NCBI GenBank assembly: GCA_027293665.1
Contig: JAPUFN010000142.1
Location: 1 to 5,272 of the forward strand
DNA from: Gammaproteobacteria bacterium
Lineage (GTDB): Bacteria; Pseudomonadota; Gammaproteobacteria; Pseudomonadales; Azotimanducaceae
Direction of reading: 5' to 3'
Length of the DNA: 5,272 nt
In this document: piece by piece, positions 1-5,163 of the stretch
How the letters are laid out: each line of letters starts with the position of its first letter
Numbering within the stretch: the first letter of the stretch is position 1
Notes under the pieces: generated by a model
The model's input: the letters and a program-made list of their open reading frames with translations, nothing else
Database searches by the model: none
Told to the model about the DNA's origin: nothing
Position numbers and translations under genes: made by a program

Positions 1-595
1 GCGGGCCAGTGGTGGCCAGCGCCTGCGGCGTTTGTGGCATAGCCGCGGCCAGTTCGGCGACGATGTCTGCCGGTTCAACCATGCGCCCGGGCCCCACTTC
101 ACCGCAGGCCTGATCGCCGCTGGCGGGGCCGATGACGCCTACCCCGTCAGCGAGCAATGTCGCGATGTTGCGTTGCGTGGCAGCTGCCTGCCACATGACC
201 TGGTTCATCGCCGGTGCGATGTACAGCGGGCTCTCGCCTGCCAGGCATACTGCAGTGAGCAGATCGTCGGCCCGGCCGCTGGCAAGCCGGCTCAGGATGT
301 CGGCCGTTGCCGGTGCAATCAGCGTCAGATCCGCCCAGCGGGCGAGCTCGATATGGCCCATCGACGCTTCTGCCGCGGGGTCCCACAAGGTATCACGCAC
401 CGCACTGCCGGCAACCGCCTGCAGGCTGGTCGGCGTCACGAAGTGTCTGGCGCTGTGCGTCATGACCACTTGTACTACAGCGCCGGCCTGCCGCAACAGA
501 CGCACAAGCTGCGGTGTTTTATACGCAGCGATCCCGCCTGAAATGCCGAGTAGGATCCGTTTGTTTTCCAATGGACTGGCTTGCCAATCACTCAT
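1..595 (-). CDS. coaBC: Bifunctional phosphopantothenoylcysteine decarboxylase / phosphopantothenate-cysteine ligase, N-terminal part (cut by window edge)
   Basis: CoaBC (Dfp) makes 4'-phosphopantetheine for coenzyme A: the CoaB half joins cysteine to phosphopantothenate and the FMN-dependent CoaC half decarboxylates the product. Only 198 codons are present, essentially the CoaC half. Visible landmarks: an FMN-binding start ILLGISGGIAAYK (residues 14-26); the active-site His81 in MGHIELARWAD; APATAD (94-99); the substrate-binding PAMNQVMW (128-135, with Asn131); and ACGEVGPGRM (163-172) with the catalytic Cys164. These match His75, Asn125 and Cys158 of the E. coli enzyme with a constant offset of 6. 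The ligase half lies beyond position 1. The ATG at 595 is the natural start, since the FMN-binding strand begins about 12 residues later. No clear Shine-Dalgarno precedes it, and a -10-like element lies only about 8 bp upstream, so the leader may be very short. The gene is divergent from radC, with overlapping start codons. Identity is seen directly; the reaction is known for the family. Confidence 0.97.
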   Translation of the reverse strand, partial: MSDWQASPLENKRILLGISGGIAAYKTPQLVRLLRQAGAVVQVVMTHSARHFVTPTSLQAVAGSAVRDTLWDPAAEASMGHIELARWADLTLIAPATADILSRLASGRADDLLTAVCLAGESPLYIAPAMNQVMWQAAATQRNIATLLADGVGVIGPASGDQACGEVGPGRMVEPADIVAELAAAMPQTPQALATTGP

Positions 596-1271
596 GGGGC
601 GCGATTCTAGCACGCAGATTGCCGATCAACCGAGGTCGCGACTCTTGGCTCTGGGGGCGGATTGTCTGACAGATGCCGAGCTGCTGGCGGTGTGCCTGGG
701 CACAGGTAAGGCGGGTGTCAACGCCCTCCAGCTCGCCCGGGAGTTGCTGGATCACTTCGGCACGATCGCCGGTCTGCTCGATGCGGAAGTGGACGTTCTC
801 CTGGCGTGGCCGGGCCTGGGCCCGGCCAAAGTCGCCATTCTGAAGGCCAGCGCTACCCTCACGGAGCGCTGTGGGCTTGCGCGACTCAGTGCAGGTCCGC
901 TGTTGACACGCTCGGATGCCGTCCGCGGCTATCTGCGAGCCAAGCTCGGCCGCGCCGAACGCGAAATATTTGCCTGCCTTTTCCTGGACTCCCGGCACCA
1001 CCTGCTGGCGTATGAAGCGCTCTTTTACGGCACTCTGGATCGAGCGTCAGTGCATCCACGGGAGATTCTGCGACGGGCATTGGCGTTGAACGCCGGTGCG
1101 GTCATTTTCGCGCACAATCACCCGTCCGGTGTAGCGGAGCCCTCGGCGAGTGACATTGAACTCACCAGCAACCTCAAGGCGCTCCTGGAGCAGATCGATG
1201 TCCGGGTGCTCGATCATCTGGTGGTCGGGCGTGGCTCGGAAGTCTCATTTGCCGAGCGGGGACTGCTCTGA
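594..1271 (+). CDS. radC: RadC family JAB/MPN-domain protein
   Basis: A 225-residue RadC-family protein. Residues 11-40 carry the N-terminal signature (DQPRSRLL then LTDAELLAV), and a helix-hairpin-helix-like WPGLGPAKVAILKA spans 72-85. The C-terminal JAB/MPN metalloprotease-like domain has Glu141, HNHPSG at 174-179 and Ser184/Asp187, so the full zinc-binding set of the JAMM motif is present. The old link to DNA repair (radC102) was later ascribed to recG, and the true function of the family is unresolved; a DNA-related role is only inferred from the helix-hairpin-helix. The frame stays open far upstream, but that part overlies coaBC. ATG 594 is chosen because RadC homology begins about 10 residues later, and the next in-frame ATG (543) would add unrelated residues. 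No good ribosome binding site precedes it. Its A and T are shared with the start codon of divergent coaBC. rpmB follows after 145 bp. Confidence 0.95.
   Translation: MGRDSSTQIADQPRSRLLALGADCLTDAELLAVCLGTGKAGVNALQLARELLDHFGTIAGLLDAEVDVLLAWPGLGPAKVAILKASATLTERCGLARLSAGPLLTRSDAVRGYLRAKLGRAEREIFACLFLDSRHHLLAYEALFYGTLDRASVHPREILRRALALNAGAVIFAHNHPSGVAEPSASDIELTSNLKALLEQIDVRVLDHLVVGRGSEVSFAERGLL
604..612 (-). promoter_or_regulatory. Putative extended -10 promoter element for coaBC
   Basis: Read on the minus strand, positions 612 to 604 spell TGCTAGAAT, an extended -10 (TGn followed by TAGAAT, 5 of 6 matches to TATAAT). A TTGATC further upstream is only 14 bp away, too close for a standard -35, so recognition would rely on the extended -10. 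Transcription would be expected to begin around 597-598, two or three bases before the coaBC ATG at 595. The element lies inside codons 4-7 of radC. This is a motif match plus inference. Confidence 0.45.
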
Positions 1272-1272
1272 T

Positions 1273-1287
1273 CCGGCCCCGGGCCGG
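1273..1287. repeat. 15-bp perfect GC palindrome just after radC
   Basis: CCGGCCC and GGGCCGG face each other around a single central C (7 bp each side), starting one base after the radC stop codon. In RNA this could fold as a 6-bp stem with a 3-base loop. No run of T follows (the next bases are GCGTGAATG), so it is not a standard intrinsic terminator. It may still pause polymerase, protect the 3' end of the radC transcript, or be a chance GC-rich palindrome. Confidence 0.5.
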
Positions 1288-1330
1288 GCGTGAATGTGAT
1301 TTCCGCTCCAGCGAACGTGGGTAGTGTCCG

Positions 1331-1348
1331 TCTGCGCTGGGACGCAGA
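1331..1348. repeat. Inverted repeat upstream of the rpmB promoter
   Basis: TCTGCG (1331-1336) and CGCAGA (1343-1348) form a perfect 6-bp inverted repeat around the 6-base loop CTGGGA; in RNA the stem could extend by a G-U and a C-G pair. It ends 11 bp upstream of the proposed -35 element. It could be a binding site for a regulator of ribosomal protein genes or a hairpin in radC read-through RNA. No T-run follows it, so I do not call it a terminator. The function is unknown. Confidence 0.4.
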
Positions 1349-1359
1349 TGCGTACGGGC

Positions 1360-1388
1360 TTGTTCCGCGGCATGCACTGGTGTATAAA
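1360..1388 (+). promoter_or_regulatory. Putative sigma70-type promoter for rpmB-rpmG
   Basis: TTGTTC (1360-1365) as -35 and TATAAA (1383-1388) as -10 are separated by exactly 17 bp. The -10 matches the consensus at 5 of 6 positions; the -35 matches only its TTG. The predicted transcript start is near 1395, giving a leader of roughly 20 bases before the rpmB ATG at 1417. It sits in the longest intergenic gap of the window and is the best promoter match I see, as expected for a highly expressed ribosomal protein operon. It may also drive mutM downstream, since no terminator is visible between the genes. Confidence 0.65.
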
Positions 1389-1416
1389 CTCGCCTCGTTT
1401 TTTCTGGTTGAGCAAC

Positions 1417-1653
1417 ATGTCGCAAGTCTGTCAGGTGACCGGCAAGCGCCCAATGTCGGGTAATAACGTCAGCCATGCGAACAATCGGACGCGCCGCCGC
1501 TTTTCGCCCAATCTGCACGCACATCGATTCTGGGTCGAAAGTGAAAATCGCTTCGTTCGGTTGAAGGTCTCCGCTCATGGCATGCGGATCATCGACAAGA
1601 ACGGCATCGATTCCGTGCTCGCCGATATGCGCAAGCGCGGCGTAAAGGTCTGA
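1417..1653 (+). CDS. rpmB: 50S ribosomal protein L28
   Basis: Ribosomal protein L28 (bL28), a small basic protein of the large ribosomal subunit. The 78-residue length equals the E. coli protein, and the whole sequence aligns by eye: MSQVCQVTGKRP at the start, the Asn/Arg-rich SHANNRTRRRF, PNLHAHRFWVES (residues 32-43) and the C-terminal GIDSVLADMRKRG. The start is fixed by the conserved MSxVCQVTGKRP opening, although the ribosome binding site is weak (at best GGTTGAG about 4 bases before the ATG). It is the first gene of the rpmB-rpmG pair behind the promoter at 1360-1388, with 28 bp before rpmG. Cys5 is kept but the protein does not show the CxxC pairs of zinc-binding L28 forms. The two-gene order rpmB-rpmG is typical of gammaproteobacteria. 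Confidence 0.99.
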   Translation: MSQVCQVTGKRPMSGNNVSHANNRTRRRFSPNLHAHRFWVESENRFVRLKVSAHGMRIIDKNGIDSVLADMRKRGVKV

Positions 1654-1670
1654 ATCGCTCGTAACCGCAC

Positions 1671-1675
1671 AGGAA
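1671..1675 (+). promoter_or_regulatory. Ribosome binding site of rpmG
   Basis: AGGAA lies about 6 bases before the ATG at 1682. It supports the short 51-residue form of L33 over a longer product; no in-frame upstream start with a better site is seen in the 28-bp rpmB-rpmG gap. Confidence 0.7.
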
Positions 1676-1681
1676 TTCATC

Positions 1682-1837
1682 ATGCGAGAGAAAATCAAAT
1701 TGGTTTCCAGTGCCGGCACAGGCCACTACTACACGACGGATAAGAACAAACGCAGCACGCCGGACAAGCTGGCAATGAAAAAGTACGATCCGGTGGTCCG
1801 CAAACACGTCATCTACACGGAAGCGAAGATCAAGTAG
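1682..1837 (+). CDS. rpmG: 50S ribosomal protein L33
   Basis: Ribosomal protein L33 (bL33), a small basic protein of the large subunit near the exit site for tRNA. The 51-residue protein begins MREKIKLVSSAGTGHYY and continues with TTDKNKRSTPDKL and KKYDPVVRKHVIYTEAKIK, conserved over its full length. It lacks the two CxxC pairs of zinc-binding L33, so it is the cysteine-free type. It is four residues shorter at the N-terminus than E. coli L33 (MAKGIREKIKL...), equal in length to what I recall for Pseudomonas. An AGGAA site supports this start. It is second in the operon after rpmB and is followed by mutM after 37 bp, with no visible terminator between. Confidence 0.99.
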   Translation: MREKIKLVSSAGTGHYYTTDKNKRSTPDKLAMKKYDPVVRKHVIYTEAKIK

Positions 1838-1874
1838 GGTTCGCCGTGGCGCCCGCGATCGCCGAACTCCCCAC

Positions 1875-2687
1875 GTGCCGGAACTGCCGGAAGTCGAAAC
1901 CACCCGCCGCGGCATTGCGCCGCTGGTGGAAGGTGTCCGGATCGAAGAGATAATTGTCAGAAATCCGAACCTGAGATGGCCGGTCGAGCTGCCCGCTGAG
2001 GTTGCCGGACAGACAATCGAGCGAATTTCACGGCGCGCAAAGTATCTGATCTTCGAGTTACAGCACGGCAGTCTGATCGTCCATCTGGGCATGTCGGGAA
2101 ATCTGCGGGTCGTGGCCGCGGGTGCCGCCTACCGTAAGCACGATCACGTGGCCTGGCGGCTTGCCAGTGGCAGCGAGCTGCGCTTGCACGACCCGCGACG
2201 CTTCGGCAGCGTTCACTGGCATGCTGGGGAGCCGCTGAGCCACTGGCTACTGGCGGATCTGGGCGTGGAGCCGTTGGGCAACGAGTTCAACGGCGCCTAC
2301 CTCAGGGCGCAGGCGGGCAAACGCCGGGCGCCGGTCAAAAATTTCATCATGGATGCCCGGGTTGTCGTCGGAGTTGGCAACATATATGCCAATGAGGCAT
2401 TGTTTCTTGCCGGAATCCGACCCTCAGTGCGGGTAAATCGGTTGTCCCGTGCTGCCTGGGAGCGCCTGGCGCAGGCCGTGCGCGAGGTTCTGCTCGAAGC
2501 CATCCGGCTGGGCGGCACCACCCTGCGGGATTTTGTCAAACAGGATGGCAATCCCGGGTATTTCCAACAGTCACTCAACGTCTATGGCCGGCAGGGCGAG
2601 CCTTGCCGGCGTTGTGCGACGCTGCTGACAGGTTGCCGTATCGGCCAGCGCGCGACGACCTACTGCCGAAGTTGTCAACAAAATTGA
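1875..2687 (+). CDS. mutM: Formamidopyrimidine-DNA glycosylase (Fpg/MutM)
   Basis: MutM removes oxidised purines such as 8-oxoguanine and formamidopyrimidines from DNA and cuts the resulting abasic site by beta,delta-elimination. The 270 residues show all the expected parts: PELPEVE at residues 2-8, where Pro2 is the nucleophile after Met removal and Glu3 is catalytic; Lys56 in RRAKYLIF; HLGMSG (70-75); HDHVAW (89-94); DPRRFG (106-111); GVGNIYANEALF (166-177) in the helix-two-turn-helix; and a C-terminal zinc finger with Cys244, Cys247, Cys264 and Cys267, including Arg259 in the QRATTYC loop. The start is a GTG at 1875. It is forced, because Pro must be residue 2. No clear ribosome binding site lies upstream, so translation may depend on coupling to rpmG, which ends 37 bp earlier. 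Co-transcription with rpmB-rpmG is likely but not shown. Confidence 0.98.
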   Translation: MPELPEVETTRRGIAPLVEGVRIEEIIVRNPNLRWPVELPAEVAGQTIERISRRAKYLIFELQHGSLIVHLGMSGNLRVVAAGAAYRKHDHVAWRLASGSELRLHDPRRFGSVHWHAGEPLSHWLLADLGVEPLGNEFNGAYLRAQAGKRRAPVKNFIMDARVVVGVGNIYANEALFLAGIRPSVRVNRLSRAAWERLAQAVREVLLEAIRLGGTTLRDFVKQDGNPGYFQQSLNVYGRQGEPCRRCATLLTGCRIGQRATTYCRSCQQN

Positions 2688-2726
2688 GATTTTCCCCGCT
2701 GATGGGTGCTAAGGTTCCGTGATAGC

Positions 2727-2735
2727 AAGGGAGGA
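2727..2735 (+). promoter_or_regulatory. Strong ribosome binding site for the small protein gene
   Basis: AAGGGAGGA is a near-ideal Shine-Dalgarno; its GGAGG core ends 7 bases before the ATG at 2742. It decides the start of the following gene against the upstream in-frame ATG at 2706. A 5-bp inverted repeat (TGCTA 2707-2711, TAGCA 2723-2727) sits immediately upstream and could form a hairpin beside it. Confidence 0.8.
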
Positions 2736-2741
2736 TGCGCT

Positions 2742-3047
2742 ATGAAATTCATCAACAGACTGCTCGCTGTGCTGGTTTTGACCTGCATCATCAGTGTGCC
2801 TGCCATGGCAGGCCCCGAAGGCGCGCCAAGCGCGGAAGCAGTCGCCATCGATATCATCGTTGCCAGGCCGCTGGGGGTTGTGATTACTGGAGTGGGTGCA
2901 GCACTTTTCATCGTCAGCCTGCCGTTTTCACTATTAGGCGGCAATGTCGGAGAAGCAGGAAAAGCACTGGTGGGCGGTCCGGCCAAGGAAACGTTTATGC
3001 GCTGTCTGGGCTGCAGCCGCGACCGCAGCGGCAGCTATACGAACTGA
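2742..3047 (+). CDS. Small exported or membrane-anchored protein of unknown function
   Basis: I do not recognise a named gene. The product has 101 residues. Residues 1-23 look like a Sec signal peptide: Lys2 and Arg6, a hydrophobic core to about residue 19, and PAMA before a likely cut after Ala23. Cys15 lies in the core, but the context is not a proper lipobox. A second hydrophobic stretch (residues about 44-66, PLGVVITGVGAALFIVSLPF) with Gly-Gly and small residues suggests one transmembrane helix. The C-terminus has CLGC (88-91) and a short polar tail. The pattern RPLGxV...FxxSLPFSxLGGNVGEAG resembles small uncharacterised proteins I recall from gammaproteobacteria. The strong ribosome binding site and clean start support a real gene. 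A TTGAGA at 2684-2689, overlapping the mutM stop, could be a -35, but no good -10 follows, so co-transcription with mutM is possible. It converges on coaD with 8 bp between stops. Confidence 0.85.
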   Translation: MKFINRLLAVLVLTCIISVPAMAGPEGAPSAEAVAIDIIVARPLGVVITGVGAALFIVSLPFSLLGGNVGEAGKALVGGPAKETFMRCLGCSRDRSGSYTN

Positions 3048-3055
3048 TAGCCGCG

Positions 3056-3526
3056 CTACTGTTTGAAGGCGTCTACCACCGCTGGGTGGACGAAATCGGC
3101 AATATCGCCGCCCAGCGACGCAATTTCGCGCACCAGGGTCGATGAGATGAACGAGCATTCCTTGTTCGTCGGCAGAAACACATACTCAATCCCAGGATCG
3201 AGTGACTGATTCATTTCAGCCATCTGAAATTCGTAGTCGAAGTCGGTCACGGTGCGCAGGCCCCGGAGAATAAAGCGTGTGTTCTGGCTGCGCACGTAGT
3301 CCACCAGCAGGGTGTTGAAGCCTTGTACCGACACCTTGTCCCCGAACTGCGACAGGACCTTGCGGCATAGTTCGATGCGATCGGCGAGGTCGACTTCCGG
3401 GTCTTTTTGCGCCGAGGTACCAATTGCCAGAATCACGTGGTCAAACAGGCTCAGCGCCCGGTTCACGAGATCGGTGTGGCCGTTGGTGATTGGGTTGAAC
3501 GAACCCGGATACACCACAGTTTTCAT
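3056..3526 (-). CDS. coaD: Phosphopantetheine adenylyltransferase
   Basis: CoaD transfers AMP from ATP to 4'-phosphopantetheine, giving dephospho-CoA, the next-to-last step of coenzyme A synthesis. The 156-residue protein is of normal length. The nucleotidyltransferase motif is GSFNPITNGH (residues 8-17), with His17 equivalent to E. coli His18. Lys41 (AQKDP) fits the position of E. coli Lys42. RGLRTVTDFDYEFQM (88-102) binds substrate and ATP, and SFISSTLVREIA (125-136) is the ATP-binding loop. The usual Asp of GxFDP is Asn11 here. The start at 3526 is supported by the conserved opening MKxxVYPGSF and a GGGGGG Shine-Dalgarno-like run 6 bases upstream (3533-3538). It lies 42 bp downstream of rsmD on the same strand and is probably co-transcribed. 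It acts later in the pathway begun by CoaBC at the left end of the window. Confidence 0.98.
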   Translation of the reverse strand: MKTVVYPGSFNPITNGHTDLVNRALSLFDHVILAIGTSAQKDPEVDLADRIELCRKVLSQFGDKVSVQGFNTLLVDYVRSQNTRFILRGLRTVTDFDYEFQMAEMNQSLDPGIEYVFLPTNKECSFISSTLVREIASLGGDIADFVHPAVVDAFKQ

Positions 3527-3532
3527 GAAATG

Positions 3533-3538
3533 CCCCCC
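3533..3538 (-). promoter_or_regulatory. Ribosome binding site of coaD
   Basis: A run of six G on the minus strand, 6 bases before the coaD ATG, in the 42-bp gap after rsmD. It is purine-rich and well placed but not a standard AGGAGG. Confidence 0.55.
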
Positions 3539-3568
3539 AATAAAAGCCGCGCGATGGTATCTGCCCGA

Positions 3569-4111
3569 TCAATCCGTGGCAAGGAGGCCGAAGCGACAGT
3601 CGCCCGCTGTGGCTTCTTTGATCAGCCGTGATGACTCGGGCAGGGCTTCGCGCCGTGGGCCTTCCACATAGACCCGGCCACGTGGCCGCAAGCGGGATTC
3701 CGTGAGCAGCAGATCCAGAAGTCCGCAGGTGCTGGCAGCGAACGGCGGATCAAAAAATACGATATCCCAGGCGCCGCGGTCCCGCCCGAGAAACTGCCGG
3801 GCGTCAACGCAGTGGACGCTTGCCTGCTCGATCCCCAGAAGAGCGATATTCGATTTAATTGCGCTTGCCGCTTTGCGATTTCGTTCGACATAGGTAACCT
3901 CAGCCGCACCTCGGGACAGCGCTTCGAACCCCAGCGCGCCACTGCCGGCAAACAGATCCAGACAACGCGCGCCGTCGATGTTGGCAGCGAGCCAGTTGAA
4001 CAGGGTCTCACGGACGCGGCCGAGTGTAGGCCGCAAGTCGGGGATGTCGGGAAAGCGGAGCTTTCGTCCCTTGAAACGACCACCGATAATGCGTATTTCG
4101 TTGTTAGCCAT
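3569..4111 (-). CDS. rsmD: 16S rRNA (guanine(966)-N(2))-methyltransferase RsmD
   Basis: RsmD methylates G966 of 16S rRNA in the small ribosomal subunit, using S-adenosylmethionine. The 180-residue product shows the family opening RIIGGRFKGRKL (residues 7-18), LRPTLGRVRETLFNWL (26-41), the SAM-binding motif I DLFAGSGALGFEALSRGA (52-69), VERN (75-78), VDAR (102-105), and the catalytic DPPF (121-124). These mark a Rossmann-fold N2-guanine methyltransferase. The N-terminus is a few residues shorter than in E. coli; the next in-frame sequence upstream offers no clear alternative with a ribosome binding site. No Shine-Dalgarno is seen. A weak extended -10 (TGGTATGCG, minus strand, 4125-4117) lies so close that the mRNA might be nearly leaderless. 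It is divergent from ftsY, as in E. coli, and followed by coaD after 42 bp. Confidence 0.97.
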   Translation of the reverse strand: MANNEIRIIGGRFKGRKLRFPDIPDLRPTLGRVRETLFNWLAANIDGARCLDLFAGSGALGFEALSRGAAEVTYVERNRKAASAIKSNIALLGIEQASVHCVDARQFLGRDRGAWDIVFFDPPFAASTCGLLDLLLTESRLRPRGRVYVEGPRREALPESSRLIKEATAGDCRFGLLATD

Positions 4112-4123
4112 CTGTGCGCATAC

Positions 4124-4136
4124 CAGCCGTCGGCTG
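4124..4136. repeat. 13-bp inverted repeat between rsmD and ftsY
   Basis: CAGCCG and CGGCTG flank a single T in the space between the divergent rsmD and ftsY genes. The symmetry suits a dimeric DNA-binding protein better than an RNA hairpin, because the loop is one base unless the stem shortens to 4 bp. It overlaps a weak extended -10 for rsmD on the minus strand. Chance occurrence in GC-rich DNA cannot be excluded. Confidence 0.35.
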
Positions 4137-4158
4137 AAAAATCGGGTTCGGCCCGGTC

Positions 4159-5163
4159 ATGCCATGGTGGGGCCGGCTACTTGAGTACACAAGATCTGTG
4201 AACGAACAAAACGAAGGCGAAAATGCACCCCAGGGGAATTTCTGGCGGCGCCTTAAATCCGGACTTGGCAAAACCCGCACGCAACTGGCGGCCGGCGTCG
4301 GCAACCTTCTGCTCGGCGAAAAAGAGATTGATGAAGCGGTGCTCGAGGAGCTGGAGACTGCGCTTCTGCTCACCGATGTCGGGATTGATGCAACTCGCGA
4401 GATCATGCAAGCCTTGACGGCGCAAGTCCGCCGCAAGGTGCTGAATGACACCACAGCGCTCCACGGTGCGTTGTCGGTCTTGTTGAAGGAGATGCTGCAG
4501 CCGCTTGCAACACCCCTTGTCGTAAGCGAAGAGCAGCGCCCTTTCGTCATCTTTTTCGTTGGCGTCAACGGGGTTGGAAAAACGACGACTATCGGCAAGC
4601 TGGCAAAGCTCCTGCAAAGCCAGGGTTTGAGTGTGTTGCTCGCAGCCGGAGATACGTTCCGGGCTGCCGCGGTCGAGCAGCTGCAGGTCTGGGGAGAGCG
4701 CAATCAAGTGGCTGTGATCGCACAACAGTCCGGTGCCGACAGCGCCTCGGTGATCTACGACGCGCTGCAGGCCGCGCAGGCGCGCAATATTGATGTGTTG
4801 ATCGCCGATACGGCCGGGCGCATGCACAACAAGGACAATCTTATGGAGGAGTTGAAAAAGGTGCTGCGGGTTATGGGCAAACTTGACGCAACAGCCCCCC
4901 ATGAGGTGATGCTGGTTGTAGACGCGGGAACCGGCCAGAATGCGCTGGCACAAGCCAGTCACTTTGGTGAGGCGGTGGGCGTTAGCGGCATTACCCTGAC
5001 CAAGATGGATGGCACCGCCAAGGGTGGGATCATTTTTGCCATTGCCCGCAAACTGGGACTGCCCATCCGTTTTATTGGCTTTGGGGAGACCGCCGCTGAT
5101 TTGCGCCCCTTTGTGGCCGCAGATTTTGTAAGCGCTCTTTTTTCCGCTCGCGAGAAAACATGA
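4159..5163 (+). CDS. ftsY: Signal recognition particle receptor FtsY
   Basis: FtsY is the membrane-associated GTPase receptor that accepts SRP-ribosome complexes and passes nascent membrane proteins to the Sec translocon. From ATG 4159 it has 334 residues. NFWRRLKSGLGKTR (27-40) matches the amphipathic membrane-targeting helix before the N domain; KEIDEAVLEELETALLLTDVG (55-75) is typical N domain. G-domain motifs: GVNGVGKT (135-142), DTFRAAAVEQL (165-175), DTAGR (217-221), TKMD (281-284) and GFGE...DLRPF near the end. The long acidic A domain of E. coli FtsY is almost absent; only a short stretch (NEQNEGEN, 15-22) is acidic. The start is uncertain: ATG 4159 gives a Trp-rich MPWWGRLL, possibly a lipid-binding tip, but codons 2-13 include CTA, AGA and TCT, unusual here. 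GTG 4198 would give 321 residues. Neither has a good ribosome binding site. It overlaps ftsE by ATGA. Confidence 0.97.
   Translation: MPWWGRLLEYTRSVNEQNEGENAPQGNFWRRLKSGLGKTRTQLAAGVGNLLLGEKEIDEAVLEELETALLLTDVGIDATREIMQALTAQVRRKVLNDTTALHGALSVLLKEMLQPLATPLVVSEEQRPFVIFFVGVNGVGKTTTIGKLAKLLQSQGLSVLLAAGDTFRAAAVEQLQVWGERNQVAVIAQQSGADSASVIYDALQAAQARNIDVLIADTAGRMHNKDNLMEELKKVLRVMGKLDATAPHEVMLVVDAGTGQNALAQASHFGEAVGVSGITLTKMDGTAKGGIIFAIARKLGLPIRFIGFGETAADLRPFVAADFVSALFSAREKT

Noticed and set aside
132..593. In-frame open extension of radC upstream of ATG 594
   Set aside because: It lies antisense to coaBC, whose protein motifs are unmistakable, and has no RadC-like sequence before residue 1 of the chosen start.
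1273..1287. GC palindrome after radC as an intrinsic terminator
   Set aside because: No T-run follows the hairpin; it is kept only as a palindrome of unknown role.
1174..1719. 181-codon minus-strand open frame across radC, the intergenic gap, rpmB and rpmG
   Set aside because: It is antisense to recognised genes, has Arg/Pro/Ala-rich composition typical of shadow frames, and crosses the rpmB promoter.
2684..2715. Promoter for the small exported protein (TTGAGA as -35)
   Set aside because: The best -10 candidates (TGCTAA at 17 bp, TAAGGT at 20 bp) are poor, so it is mentioned but not listed as a feature.
4180..4193. LexA-type operator upstream of ftsY
   Set aside because: CTTGAGTACACAAG does not fit CTGT-N8-ACAG, and SOS control of ftsY is not expected.
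4177..4962. 261-codon minus-strand open frame opposite ftsY (and another at 4104-4703)
   Set aside because: Both mirror ftsY, which has all SRP GTPase motifs; neither antisense product shows any recognisable domain.
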